DNA from: CAYMCJ01 sp964388985
GTDB lineage: Bacteria > Patescibacteriota > Patescibacteriia > Patescibacteriales > CAYMCJ01
DNA: 56,507 nucleotides
Direction of reading: 5' to 3'
Assembly (NCBI GenBank): GCA_964388985.1
Contig: CAYMCJ010000001.1
Span: 1-56,507, forward strand
Shown here one piece after another: positions 40,766 through 49,048 of the stretch. The position numbers and the translations under genes were made by a program. Under the pieces are notes generated by a model. The model ran no database searches. It had not been told where the DNA came from and saw nothing but the letters and a program-made list of their open reading frames with translations. The number at the start of each line of letters is the position of its first letter. Positions within the stretch are counted from its first letter, which is position 1.

Positions 40766-41269
40766 ATGCCAAAAGAAGAATTGGGGTCTAGAAAATTAAA
40801 CCAAATATTTTTCTTAGTTATTATAATCTGCCTGACGGCAGTTTTTATTTCAAGTTTTGAAACCATTTTTGCCAAAGCCAGGGACGTTAAAAGAAGAGCC
40901 GATATAAAAACATTAGTAAAAGCGCTTGATTTATATTATGATAAATATGGATTTTATCCTGAATCAACTGATGATTGGCGCGGCTGGGATTTAACCTGTG
41001 ATTATAAAAATTTTGGCAGCGGTTTTCTGGAAGTTTTAGAAAAAGAAGGTTTTATAAACAAAGAAATAAGCGATCCGATTAACGACTCAACCCATTATTA
41101 TAGGTACCAGAAGTATCCGGCCGGGAGTTTTGGCTGCGCCAAGCCGTTTTATATTTTACAAGTTATAAATTTTGAGCTTTTAATGGATAAGAACGGACAG
41201 GGAATATGCGAAGAAATGGATTGGCTGGAAACTGCTCCAAATGGTTTTACAATTCAGGTTTTTGATTAA
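40766..41269 (+). CDS. Pseudopilin-like protein lacking the prepilin signature
   Basis: One hydrophobic helix (about 12-30, IFFLVIIICLTAVFISSFET) is followed by ARDVKRRADIKTLVKALDLYYDKYGFYPES, which matches the segment after the helix in GspG-type pseudopilins. No G/A-F-T-L-I-E cleavage motif precedes the helix, so it would stay as an uncleaved membrane protein. It is probably cotranscribed with the pilin gene before it and ends at a strong terminator. Confidence 0.75.
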   Translation: MPKEELGSRKLNQIFFLVIIICLTAVFISSFETIFAKARDVKRRADIKTLVKALDLYYDKYGFYPESTDDWRGWDLTCDYKNFGSGFLEVLEKEGFINKEISDPINDSTHYYRYQKYPAGSFGCAKPFYILQVINFELLMDKNGQGICEEMDWLETAPNGFTIQVFD

Positions 41270-41301
41270 TTTTTATCTAACTTAATAATAACTATACGAT
41301 T

Positions 41302-41323
41302 AAGGCCTCTTAGGCCTTTTTTT
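41302..41323 (+). terminator. Terminator after the pilin-like pair
   Basis: AAGGCC-TCTTA-GGCCTT followed by T5. Confidence 0.9.
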
Positions 41324-41330
41324 AGTTATT

Positions 41331-41427
41331 TTTCACTAGCGTGAAAAAGTCCCACTATCCCGCTGAAGCGGGAGGACCGCACACCCGCCCGACCGTCCTG
41401 AGACGTCGGGAGCGGGCGCGGTGCGAA
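41331..41427. repeat. Compound palindromic repeat between pilin genes and prmC
   Basis: Nested hairpins TTTCAC/GTGAAA, CCCGCTGAAGCGGG (same core as the miaA insert) and CCCGCCCGAC/GTCGGGAGCGGG lie in succession within an outer CCGCAC/GTGCG pairing. Confidence 0.8.
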
Positions 41428-41452
41428 TAATTTTAGTATCTTTTAGTAAAAT

Positions 41453-42421
41453 TTATTTTTGTTTTACTATTACTAATCTATTGCGGTCAGCCAGGTCTTT
41501 TTTTGTTTGGATTTTTGCCAAGGGCAGATATTTTTTTATAATTAATTTAATTTTTTTGGTTTGTTTTGGATTGATTTCAAAAAATAATAAAAAGGGAGCA
41601 GGGGAGATAGAATGTAATTTTTTAATTTGCTTTATCAGTTGACGATAATATTTTAAGCCGTCGGCGCCGGCCGAGAGAGCTAGTCTTGGCTCGTATTTAA
41701 TTGTTGGGGAATTTTTTATTTGGCCGGGAGTTAAATAAGGGAGGTTGGCGGTAATTATTACGCGATTCTTAGGATTTTTAAGATAATTAGGTTTTATAAT
41801 AGGAGTTAATAAATTTCCGTGAAGAAAGGTTATTTTTTTATCTATTTTATGTAGTCTGGCGTTTTGGCGGGCAACTGTGAGAGCCGGTCTTGATATATCA
41901 GTTGCCAGATATCGGATATTAGATATTACCTGCTCGTCCTGCTCGCACAGTCGAGACAGGCGAGTATATTGGTTAAGTAATTTTGTTAAGGTAATAATTA
42001 TACAACCCGAACCCGTGCCAATATCAATAATCGTTGTTTGCCTGCCCGCCGAAGAGGCGGGTTCTTTGTTCCTTGTCGCATGCTGCATGTTGTCTGTTGC
42101 ATGTTTTAATGTTTCCTCAACCATCAATTCCGTTTCCGGGCGGGGAATTAGGACATTTTTGTTAACACAAAAATTAAGGCCATAGAATTGTTTCTGGCCA
42201 ATAAGATAGGCAATCGGTATTCCCTTTTGGCGCTTAGATATTAGATATTGGATATTGGATATTTGGTTTTTAGTAAGCGGTTTCTCAGGATAAGTTAATA
42301 CAAATTCCCGTGGCTTTTTTAAAATAAAAGCTAGTAAAATTTCTGCTTCTAAGTGTGAATTTTTAATGTTGTTTATTTTTAAATTTTTTGCAGCTGTTTC
42401 CAGCGCTTGCCTGATTTGCAT
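41453..42421 (-). CDS. prmC: Peptide chain release factor N5-glutamine methyltransferase
   Basis: PrmC methylates the Gln of the GGQ motif in release factors; prfA is 1.6 kb away. The N-terminal helical domain, IPRPETELMVEE, DIGTGSGCIIITL and the active-site motif are present, but the latter reads NLPY instead of NPPY. Two segments are repeat-derived and in frame: 106-128 (HATDNMQHATRNKEP) and 150-170, containing RLSRLCEQDEQ, the same peptide as in Dus. At 322 residues it is longer than the usual 280. Confidence 0.93.
   Translation of the reverse strand: MQIRQALETAAKNLKINNIKNSHLEAEILLAFILKKPREFVLTYPEKPLTKNQISNIQYLISKRQKGIPIAYLIGQKQFYGLNFCVNKNVLIPRPETELMVEETLKHATDNMQHATRNKEPASSAGRQTTIIDIGTGSGCIIITLTKLLNQYTRLSRLCEQDEQVISNIRYLATDISRPALTVARQNARLHKIDKKITFLHGNLLTPIIKPNYLKNPKNRVIITANLPYLTPGQIKNSPTIKYEPRLALSAGADGLKYYRQLIKQIKKLHSISPAPFLLFFEINPKQTKKIKLIIKKYLPLAKIQTKKDLADRNRLVIVKQK
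41929..41964 (-). repeat. Hairpin element inside prmC, shared with dus
   Basis: On the gene's strand it reads CGCCTGTCTCGACTGTGCGA then GCAGGACGAGCAGG, differing at few positions from 1136-1169 in dus, and is translated in the same frame. Confidence 0.85.
42038..42105 (-). repeat. Second repeat-derived segment in prmC
   Basis: It combines a hairpin (CCTGCCCGCC/GGCGGG) with GCATGCTGCATGTTG/TGTTGCATG words. It lengthens the loop before the DIGTGSG motif by about 22 residues. Confidence 0.65.
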
Positions 42422-42471
42422 AAGTGCGATATTAAATTATTAGTTAGAATATAATAAGGGAGGAGAATAAA

Positions 42472-42831
42472 ATGACCTTTACAATATTAAGTGAATTAGG
42501 CAGTAGTTGGTCTGATATAAAAATTTTTGATGTTGATTTTATGGTTAAAAAAGAGAATTATTTTAGAGAGATAAGGGAATGGCTGAATAAACAAGAGTTA
42601 ACAATTTGCGAAATTGAATGTTGTGATTTAATAATTAGCGATGTAGGAAGATTTGAAATTATTATAAAAAAAATTAATCCGCCCGGTCCGCCTCTGGCCG
42701 CGATATATATTTTTAATTACCAAAAAAATTTTTACAAAAATTATTCGGAATATGATTACAGGGGAATTATTATCATGTTTACGGAGGAAATAATTTATAA
42801 ACTTGATTTACCTTATGGCGGGACAAGATAG
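42472..42831 (+). CDS. Unknown protein, 119 aa
   Basis: A strong SD (AAGGGAGGAG) lies seven bases before ATG and a terminator follows the stop, so the gene is complete. The product alternates strands and helices (FEIIIKKINPPGPPLAAIYIFNY) and has two adjacent cysteines (ECCDL). No membrane segment. No family recognised. Confidence 0.65.
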   Translation: MTFTILSELGSSWSDIKIFDVDFMVKKENYFREIREWLNKQELTICEIECCDLIISDVGRFEIIIKKINPPGPPLAAIYIFNYQKNFYKNYSEYDYRGIIIMFTEEIIYKLDLPYGGTR

Positions 42832-42857
42832 CCGGCAGTTTACTGTCCGGTTTTTTA
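42832..42857 (+). terminator. Terminator of the 119-aa gene
   Basis: CCGGCAG-TTTA-CTGTCCGG, with one bulged T, followed by six T, directly at the stop codon. Confidence 0.8.
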
Positions 42858-42886
42858 TTTTTAAATTTTATTTATTATTACTACTA

Positions 42887-42895
42887 TGCTAAAAT
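42887..42895 (+). promoter_or_regulatory. Extended -10 promoter for the gene at 42970
   Basis: TGCTAAAAT is a good extended -10, with TTATTT at -35 spacing. The leader would be about 68 bases. Confidence 0.5.
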
Positions 42896-42969
42896 AATTA
42901 TAGCTTTGATTCTTATTGAAAACAAAATAATATATATTCGCACCTTGCAAAATTTAAAGGAGGTATATC

Positions 42970-44010
42970 ATGACAAAAAAAGTGTTTCTTATCGGTGAAA
43001 TGTGTTTATTTTTATTACTTAGTTTTGTCTGCTATGCTTGGGCCATAGATTTTAAATACGATAAGCTTTTTGAACTGGAAGAAATTTTAGAGGGCAACGC
43101 CAAAAATGAGGCTAATAAGTTTATTGGAAGTCTAAATAATCCCGGGAAAATTAAGTTTATTAGTCTTAAATATTGGGTATTGATGGATTGTGAATTTGGC
43201 GTCAGGCTGAAAACAACCGTTACTCTTATAATGGCGGAAAATGGCGAAAATAGATATAGCGCCACTTTCCGAATAGCCAAACCAATCGGAGACGGCGTTT
43301 GGAGCAGATTCGCTATGTGGATTAAGGGTAATGATACCGAAGATTTTAAAGAAATGGTAAAAGGACTAAAAGTAAAAATTGTTGAAGAATTTTTTTTTGA
43401 AAATCAATTTATGACAAGCGGATTTGAAGAGAAGATTGAGGAAATAATTTACCCGGGACAAACCGCTATTAGGGTAATTTTTGATTATCCCAGACATCTA
43501 ATACTATTTTGGCCTGATAAAAATAAAAGTTTTTTTAAATTCATGGCTTATAAAAAACAAGTTGGACCGTTAACAGGCTTTTTTAATTATTTGATATTTG
43601 AGAAGAATAATCCAATGGTCAAAATGCATATAGTTAATGCCTTGAAAAGGGCGACAACTATTGAGGGAGGGGAAACAGAGGTCGAATATCAATTCAGTTC
43701 CGAGGAAGCTGATATTTTTCATTGCCAGGATAAAGGTTTTAACACCATCTCATTTGTCGGTCATAATTTTCTTGATATTATATACGGGAAAATAAGGTAT
43801 AAACTTGTTCAGTGTGATTTTAATGAAACAAAAATTCCTTATTTCATTATGCTGGATGGTATAATAAGTAAAAAAAAGAAGCAGGAAATGCTTAAGAAAT
43901 TAGGAGAAAGAAAAATTGAATTAGTGGATGGGGATTTTAATGTTGATGAAATACTATCGGCTAAAGATGTAAGGATTTTTTTAGCCGAAGTAATTGTTAA
44001 GAAAAGGTGA
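42970..44010 (+). CDS. Secreted protein of unknown function, 346 aa
   Basis: A clear signal peptide (VFLIGEMCLFLLLSFVCYAWA, cut near 25) follows a strong SD (AAAGGAGG). The mature chain is a mixed alpha/beta protein with many charged residues and repeated hydrophobic strands (VLMDCEFGVRLKTTVTLIMAENG; ISLKYW). Two Cys pairs could form disulphides. No domain is recognised. It stands alone between a terminator and the convergent prfA gene; only six bases separate the stop codons. Confidence 0.7.
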   Translation: MTKKVFLIGEMCLFLLLSFVCYAWAIDFKYDKLFELEEILEGNAKNEANKFIGSLNNPGKIKFISLKYWVLMDCEFGVRLKTTVTLIMAENGENRYSATFRIAKPIGDGVWSRFAMWIKGNDTEDFKEMVKGLKVKIVEEFFFENQFMTSGFEEKIEEIIYPGQTAIRVIFDYPRHLILFWPDKNKSFFKFMAYKKQVGPLTGFFNYLIFEKNNPMVKMHIVNALKRATTIEGGETEVEYQFSSEEADIFHCQDKGFNTISFVGHNFLDIIYGKIRYKLVQCDFNETKIPYFIMLDGIISKKKKQEMLKKLGERKIELVDGDFNVDEILSAKDVRIFLAEVIVKKR

Positions 44011-44016
44011 GGTTTA

Positions 44017-45054
44017 TTATTTTTCTATTTTTTCCTGGAGTTCCTGGATTATATTTTCTAGATTTCCGTCTAGAATATTATCTAAATTACTCCAGGATTT
44101 TTTTATGCGATGGTCGGTAATGCGGTCTTGGGGAAAATTATAGGTTCTGATTTTTTCACTCCGGTCGCCGCTGCCGATTTGTTTCTTTCTTTTTTTTGAT
44201 TCTTCGGATTGTTTTTCGCTTTCTTGTTTTTGCAATAAGCGCGAGCGCAGAATTTGCATGGCTTTTTCTTTGTTTTGATGCTGGTCTTTCTGGTCCTGAC
44301 ATTGAACGCTCAGGCCGGTCGGCGTATGAGTTATACGCACCGCCGAATTAGTAGTATTAACACTTTGTCCGCCGGGACCGGAGGAAGCGTAGGTATCAAT
44401 GCGCAAATCTTCATTTTTTATTTCCAATTCAATTTTTTCCGCTTCCGGCAAAATCGCGACTGTGGCGGCCGAAGTATGCACTCGGCCCATTTTTTCAGTT
44501 TCAGGAATGCGTTGTACCCGGTGCGTGCCGCCTTCGTATTTTAAATATCCGTAAGTATTTTTTCCGGTTACTTCAAAAATAATTTCTTTAAAACCGCCAA
44601 GACCGATACGGCTGGAGTTTAAAATATTTATTTTCCACCCCTGTTTTTCCGCAAAACGGGAATACATCCTGAATAAATTAGCCGCGAATAAAGCGGATTC
44701 ATCTCCGCCGGTACCGGCCCTTATTTCTACAATAGCGTTTTTTTTGTCATTAGGGTCGGCCGGATTTAATTCACTGTTTATTTTGGCTTTAATATTTTTT
44801 TCTTTTTCTATTAGTTCTATTAATTCATTTTTGGCAATCTCAACAAACTCTTTATCTGACTCATTTTTTATTATTTCCTGATTTTGTTTGATATTATTTT
44901 GTAATTTTTCCAACTCTAAAATCATATCAATAACTTCTTTTAATTCAGAATGTTTTTTTGATATTTCAGCCACTTTTTTAGGATTACCAACAAAGGCGGG
45001 GTCCAGTAGTTTTTTTTCTAAATCATTAAATTGTTTTTTTATATTTTCGTACAT
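44017..45054 (-). CDS. prfA: Peptide chain release factor 1
   Basis: RF1 reads UAA and UAG. The stop-recognition P-x-T motif is in QRIPETEKMGR, and the catalytic GGQ in SSGPGGQSVNTTNSAVRI. The start is placed at the ATG at 45054 (MYENIKKQFNDLEKKL), the normal RF1 beginning; a 20-residue upstream extension is hydrophobic and out of keeping with a cytosolic factor. That gives 345 residues. PrmC, which methylates the GGQ, is encoded nearby. Confidence 0.96.
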   Translation of the reverse strand: MYENIKKQFNDLEKKLLDPAFVGNPKKVAEISKKHSELKEVIDMILELEKLQNNIKQNQEIIKNESDKEFVEIAKNELIELIEKEKNIKAKINSELNPADPNDKKNAIVEIRAGTGGDESALFAANLFRMYSRFAEKQGWKINILNSSRIGLGGFKEIIFEVTGKNTYGYLKYEGGTHRVQRIPETEKMGRVHTSAATVAILPEAEKIELEIKNEDLRIDTYASSGPGGQSVNTTNSAVRITHTPTGLSVQCQDQKDQHQNKEKAMQILRSRLLQKQESEKQSEESKKRKKQIGSGDRSEKIRTYNFPQDRITDHRIKKSWSNLDNILDGNLENIIQELQEKIEK

Positions 45055-45123
45055 ATAATAAAAAATAAGAAAAATAAGAACAAGAAGAAAAATAAGAAAA
45101 TTGTAGGGATGCAAAATTTTGCG

Positions 45124-45173
45124 TTCCGCTTAATGCAGCCGCAGTCCCTGCCGGAGACTGCGGCGGAGCGGAA
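45124..45173. repeat. Nested GC-rich palindrome between rpmE and prfA
   Basis: CCGCAGTC/GACTGCGG lies inside an outer TTCCGCT/AGCGGAA pairing. It stands upstream of prfA, 70 bases before its start. Confidence 0.75.
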
Positions 45174-45262
45174 AATCAAAATATAAACAAAAACAGTTAT
45201 TCCGTAAAAATATGTTAATTAAATTATAACATACAATAAGAATAACTGCCTGTATTTTTTAG

Positions 45263-45583
45263 TTATTTTTTATCTTTTTTTTCTTCTGGTTTTATTTTAA
45301 CTTTAACTTCTTTGGTCGCCCTGACCTTGGCTTTAGCCGCCCGTTTTGCTTTTTTCCCTTTTCTGGTTTTTGAAATTTGTTTTTGGGCGCTTAACTTCGC
45401 CTGAAATTTTTCTACCCGGCGGGCAGTATCAACTAATTTTTGTTTGCCGGTATAAAAAGGATGGCAGACCGAACATAGTTCAATTTTAATATCCTTTTCC
45501 GTTGAGCCAACAATAAAACTATTACCGCAAGCGCAAGTAATTTTGGCATCTTTATAATATTTCGGATGGATGTCTTCTTTCAT
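45263..45583 (-). CDS. rpmE: 50S ribosomal protein bL31
   Basis: The zinc-binding form is present: C17 and C19 in TCACG and C37/C40 in CSVC. IHPKYYKDAKITCACGNSF and HPFYTGKQKLVDTARRVEKF match the family. The core of about 65 residues is followed by a Lys/Ala-rich tail of about 40, common in ribosomal proteins of small-genome bacteria. It precedes prfA, as in many bacteria. Confidence 0.94.
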   Translation of the reverse strand: MKEDIHPKYYKDAKITCACGNSFIVGSTEKDIKIELCSVCHPFYTGKQKLVDTARRVEKFQAKLSAQKQISKTRKGKKAKRAAKAKVRATKEVKVKIKPEEKKDKK

Positions 45584-45705
45584 ATTTTTATATTAGATAT
45601 AAATTTAAAATAAATAAAAATAGCGCAGGTCAGGCTATAATATAATAGATATTATCATAAATTAATAAATTAAGCAAGTGTCAATTTTTTTGTTTGTCTA
45701 TATAC

Positions 45706-45720
45706 ATTTTATGGTATAAT
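45706..45720 (+). promoter_or_regulatory. Extended -10 of the flippase gene; leaderless transcript likely
   Basis: TGGTATAAT (45712-45720) ends 10 bases before the ATG at 45730, putting the RNA start about three bases from the start codon. Confidence 0.55.
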
Positions 45721-45729
45721 ATTATTATT

Positions 45730-47172
45730 ATGACAAAAATAATTAATATCGCTAAAAATACATCATATCTCACGGTCGCCTTAATATTGCAAAAGGTTAT
45801 TTCCTTTACTTATTTTACTGTTTTGGCCAGAAATTTAGGTCCGGAGGATTTAGGTAAGTATTATCTGGCGATTTCCCTAACGACGATATTTGCCATATTT
45901 ATTGATATGGGGATGGTTAATGCTTTAACCAGAGAAGTGGCTAAATCCGAAAATCGGGCCAAGGATTTGTTGGGCAATGTTTTAATAATAAAATTACCGT
46001 TGGCAATATTGTCTTTGGCTGCCGTGGCGATTTTGGTAAATGTAATGGGCTATCCGTTGATTACTAAGTGGTTGGTTTATTTATCCTGTATTTGTATGGT
46101 ATTGGATTCGTTTACTCTTACTTTTTTCGGAGTAATTCGCGGTTTTCACAATTTGAAATTTGAAAGTATTGCCTCGGTTATTTTTCAGATAATTGTTATG
46201 ATTTTGGGCTTGTCGGCTCTGTATGCCGGCCTGGGGCTATTATGGATAATAAGCGCTTTAGTCGCAGCCAGTGTGTTTAATTTTATTTATTCAGGGTTTA
46301 TTCTTTGGCAGAAATGGAAAATAAAAATTATTCCCATTTATAATAAAGATTTAATTAGATTTATTATTAAATTATCAATACCTTTCGGGCTGTTTGCGAT
46401 TTTTCAAAGAATATATATTTATATTGATACGGTTTTTCTTTCCATTTATGCCGGTGATAAATATGTCGGTTTATATCAGATTGCCTTTAAAATAATTTTT
46501 GCGCTGCAATTTTTGCCAATGGCCTTCACCGCCTCTCTTTATCCGGCCATGAGTACTTATTGGCTAAAAAATAGACAGCAGCTGTCAATTTCTTTTGAAA
46601 GGGCTATGAATTATTTAATTATAATATCCCTGCCAATCACTTTTGGCGTGATATTTTTAGCCGACAAAATTATTTTGATTTTTAAATCAGGCTTTGTTGA
46701 AGCGATTTTGCCTATGCAGATTATTATTGTCTCACTTTTGTTTATATTTATTAATTTTCCCATCGGCTCTCTTTTAAACGCTTGCGACCGACAAAAAATA
46801 AATACTATCAATATGGCCATAGTGACAGCAGCGAGCGTATTATTAAATATTATTTTAATTCCAAGATTTCAGGCCGTTGGCGCCAGTATCACAGTTTTGG
46901 TTACCAATTTTTTAATGTTTGTTTTAGGGATATATTGGGTCCCGAAAATTATTAAATACCGCCCTTTGTTAATTATAAAAACGTTTTTAAAATCATTAAG
47001 CGCTTGCTTTGTTATGGCTGCCGGCCTATTCTATCTAAAACCTTATATTAATATTTTTATGGTTGTTATTTTGGGAGGCATTATTTATTTTATTATATTA
47101 TTCTTGCTTAAGGGCTTTAAAAAAGAGGATATCATTAGCGTGTACAATTCATTTATAAAAAAATCAGTTTGA
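45730..47172 (+). CDS. Polysaccharide/lipid-linked oligosaccharide flippase
   Basis: Twelve to fourteen membrane helices and LARNLGPEDLGKYYLAISLTTIFAIFIDMGM near the start place it in the Wzx/MviN-like MOP superfamily, which moves lipid-linked glycans across the membrane. I choose the ATG at 45730, because a promoter -10 lies within the 12 codons of the longer frame. The product is 480 residues. It heads a run of glycosyltransferase genes; the next starts four bases after its stop. Confidence 0.88.
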   Translation: MTKIINIAKNTSYLTVALILQKVISFTYFTVLARNLGPEDLGKYYLAISLTTIFAIFIDMGMVNALTREVAKSENRAKDLLGNVLIIKLPLAILSLAAVAILVNVMGYPLITKWLVYLSCICMVLDSFTLTFFGVIRGFHNLKFESIASVIFQIIVMILGLSALYAGLGLLWIISALVAASVFNFIYSGFILWQKWKIKIIPIYNKDLIRFIIKLSIPFGLFAIFQRIYIYIDTVFLSIYAGDKYVGLYQIAFKIIFALQFLPMAFTASLYPAMSTYWLKNRQQLSISFERAMNYLIIISLPITFGVIFLADKIILIFKSGFVEAILPMQIIIVSLLFIFINFPIGSLLNACDRQKINTINMAIVTAASVLLNIILIPRFQAVGASITVLVTNFLMFVLGIYWVPKIIKYRPLLIIKTFLKSLSACFVMAAGLFYLKPYINIFMVVILGGIIYFIILFLLKGFKKEDIISVYNSFIKKSV

Positions 47173-47175
47173 TAT

Positions 47176-48309
47176 ATGAAAACATTATTATTCACATTGG
47201 AATTTCCTCTCCCGGATCAAAGTCCGGGACAAGCTTTTTATGGCGGAGTGGCTAATTATTACGGTAATTTGGTTAAATATTGGCCAAAGAGCGACAATAT
47301 TTTTGTTTTAAATAATAATGACAATAAATTAATAAAAAGATGGCTTTGGCCGAAATGGTTGCCAACAATTTGGCATCTGTGGCGGGGCGTTAAAAAAGAG
47401 AAAATAAATTATATATTAGTCGGTCATATTTTACCCTTGGGGACCGCGACCTGGATTTTATCTAAATTTATTGGATTTAGGTATGGCGTTATTTTGCATG
47501 GTATGGATTTTACTTACGCCTCGCGAATAGCCAGAAAAAAATGGATAATCAAGAAAATATTAAAAAAAGCGGATAAAATAATTTGCGTAAATAGCTACTT
47601 GGCTGGTTTAGTTCGTGATTTTTTGTCCAGAGAGCAGGCCGGGAAAATTATTATAGTTAATCCGGGAATAGAAGTTAGAAGTAAGAAGTTATCACCGCCA
47701 TGGCGGGATCCCACAGAGGCGGGAGAAGTAAAAAGCAAAAAAGATTTATTAAAAGAAAAATATAATTTAAAAAATAAAATTGTTTTATTTAGTATTGGGC
47801 GGTTAGTAAAGAGAAAGGGATTTGACAAGGTAATTGCGGCTATGCCAAAAGTTTTAAAACAGGTACAAAATTTGGTTTACGCGATTGCCGGTGACGGGCC
47901 TGATAAGAATTATTTAGAGAAATTGGCAAAAGATAAAAAAGATATAATTTTTTTGGGAAAAATAACTGATGAAGAAAAATGGGTTTGGCTGAATTTATGT
48001 GATATATTTATAATGCCAAGCCGGCAGATAAAAGAAGATTTTGAAGGTTTTGGTATAGTATATTTGGAGGCAAATTTATGTTCTAAGCCGGTTATTGCCG
48101 GGGATAGCGGGGGAGTGCGGGATGCGGTAAAAAATGGAATAAACGGTTTGCTGGTTAATTCTGAAAATATAGAAGAAATTACTGAAGCGGTTATTAAATT
48201 AGCTAAAGACAAAAATTTAAGAGAAAAATTAGGTAGACAGGGGAAAGAAAGGGTAATTAAAGAGTTTAATTGGGAAAAGCAGACTAAGAAAATAATTTCT
48301 AAATTGTAA
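47176..48309 (+). CDS. Glycosyltransferase family 4
   Basis: The two-domain GT-B fold is indicated by the N-terminal Rossmann part (GHILPLGTATW, ILHGMDFTYA) and the C-terminal nucleotide-sugar site (LFSIGRLVKRKGFDKVI, IAGDGPD, FEGFGIVYLEANLCSKPVIAGDSGG with the E-x7-E motif). Residues 167-189 (SKKLSPPWRDPTEAGEVKSK) form a palindromic-repeat insert between VNPGIE and the domain linker, in frame. It lies in a flippase-glycosyltransferase operon and probably builds surface glycan. Confidence 0.92.
   Translation: MKTLLFTLEFPLPDQSPGQAFYGGVANYYGNLVKYWPKSDNIFVLNNNDNKLIKRWLWPKWLPTIWHLWRGVKKEKINYILVGHILPLGTATWILSKFIGFRYGVILHGMDFTYASRIARKKWIIKKILKKADKIICVNSYLAGLVRDFLSREQAGKIIIVNPGIEVRSKKLSPPWRDPTEAGEVKSKKDLLKEKYNLKNKIVLFSIGRLVKRKGFDKVIAAMPKVLKQVQNLVYAIAGDGPDKNYLEKLAKDKKDIIFLGKITDEEKWVWLNLCDIFIMPSRQIKEDFEGFGIVYLEANLCSKPVIAGDSGGVRDAVKNGINGLLVNSENIEEITEAVIKLAKDKNLREKLGRQGKERVIKEFNWEKQTKKIISKL
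47674..47742 (+). repeat. In-frame palindromic insert in the GT4 gene
   Basis: The core CCGCCATGGCGG (perfect 12-base palindrome) is followed by GATCCCACAGAGGCGGG. Flanks are AAGTTAGAAGTAAG and AAGTAAAAAGC words, like the AAAGTT spacer elements. Confidence 0.7.
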
Positions 48310-48353
48310 ATTTTATTAGACATTATAATTTATAATTTAGAAATTTTTATAAT

Positions 48354-49046
48354 ATGATTTCAATCATTATTCCAATTTATAATCAAGCCGGTAAATTATT
48401 AGCTTGCCTGACAAGTATTTTAAAGCAAACCCATAAGGATTTTGAGGTGATTGTGGTTGACAATGGTTCTGATGACGACCCGGGGAAAGTTACAGAAGAT
48501 TATAAAAATAAATTTAAAATTGAATTTTATAATTCAAAAATTTTAAGAAATGCGCCGGCGGCCAGAAATTTAGGTTTTAGAGAATCAAAAGGCGAGTATT
48601 TATTTTTTTGCGATGCCGACGCGGTCCTGATGCCTGAATGTTTGGAGGCCATGCTAAAAGCGCTAAAAGCGCATCTGGAAGTTAGTTATGTTTATTCTTC
48701 GTTTTATTGGGGAAGAAAATTATTTAAGTTGGAAAAATTTAGCCAAAAAAAATTAAGGCAGATGCCTTATATTCATACTATGTCCTTAATCAGACGGGAG
48801 CATTTTCCTTGCTCCGGCTGGGACGAAAAAATAAATAAATTGCAGGATTGGGATTTATGGTTGACCATGCTGGCGGATGGGCATAGCGGGTATTGGCTGG
48901 ATAGAGTATTATTTAAAGTTTGTCCCGGCGGCACAATGAGCAACTGGCTGCCGTCCTTTGCTTATAAATTATTTCCCTTTTTACCGAACGTAAAAAAATA
49001 TAAAAAAGCAATAAATATAATTAAGAGAAAACATTTACCGGAATAA
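48354..49046 (+). CDS. Glycosyltransferase family 2
   Basis: ISIIIPIYNQAGKLLACLTSILKQT, VVDNGSDDDP and FCDADAVLMPECLEAML (D-A-D metal motif) are typical of inverting GT2 enzymes; LQDWDLWLTMLADG marks the acceptor side. At 230 residues it is shorter than most but complete. It follows the GT4 gene by 44 bases and ends two bases from the convergent CAP gene, with no terminator between. Confidence 0.9.
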   Translation: MISIIIPIYNQAGKLLACLTSILKQTHKDFEVIVVDNGSDDDPGKVTEDYKNKFKIEFYNSKILRNAPAARNLGFRESKGEYLFFCDADAVLMPECLEAMLKALKAHLEVSYVYSSFYWGRKLFKLEKFSQKKLRQMPYIHTMSLIRREHFPCSGWDEKINKLQDWDLWLTMLADGHSGYWLDRVLFKVCPGGTMSNWLPSFAYKLFPFLPNVKKYKKAINIIKRKHLPE

Positions 49047-49048
49047 TT

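Noticed and set aside
45055..45114. Hydrophobic 20-residue N-terminal extension of release factor 1
   Set aside because: RF1 is cytosolic, and the ATG at 45054 gives the standard start; the extension is chance open frame.
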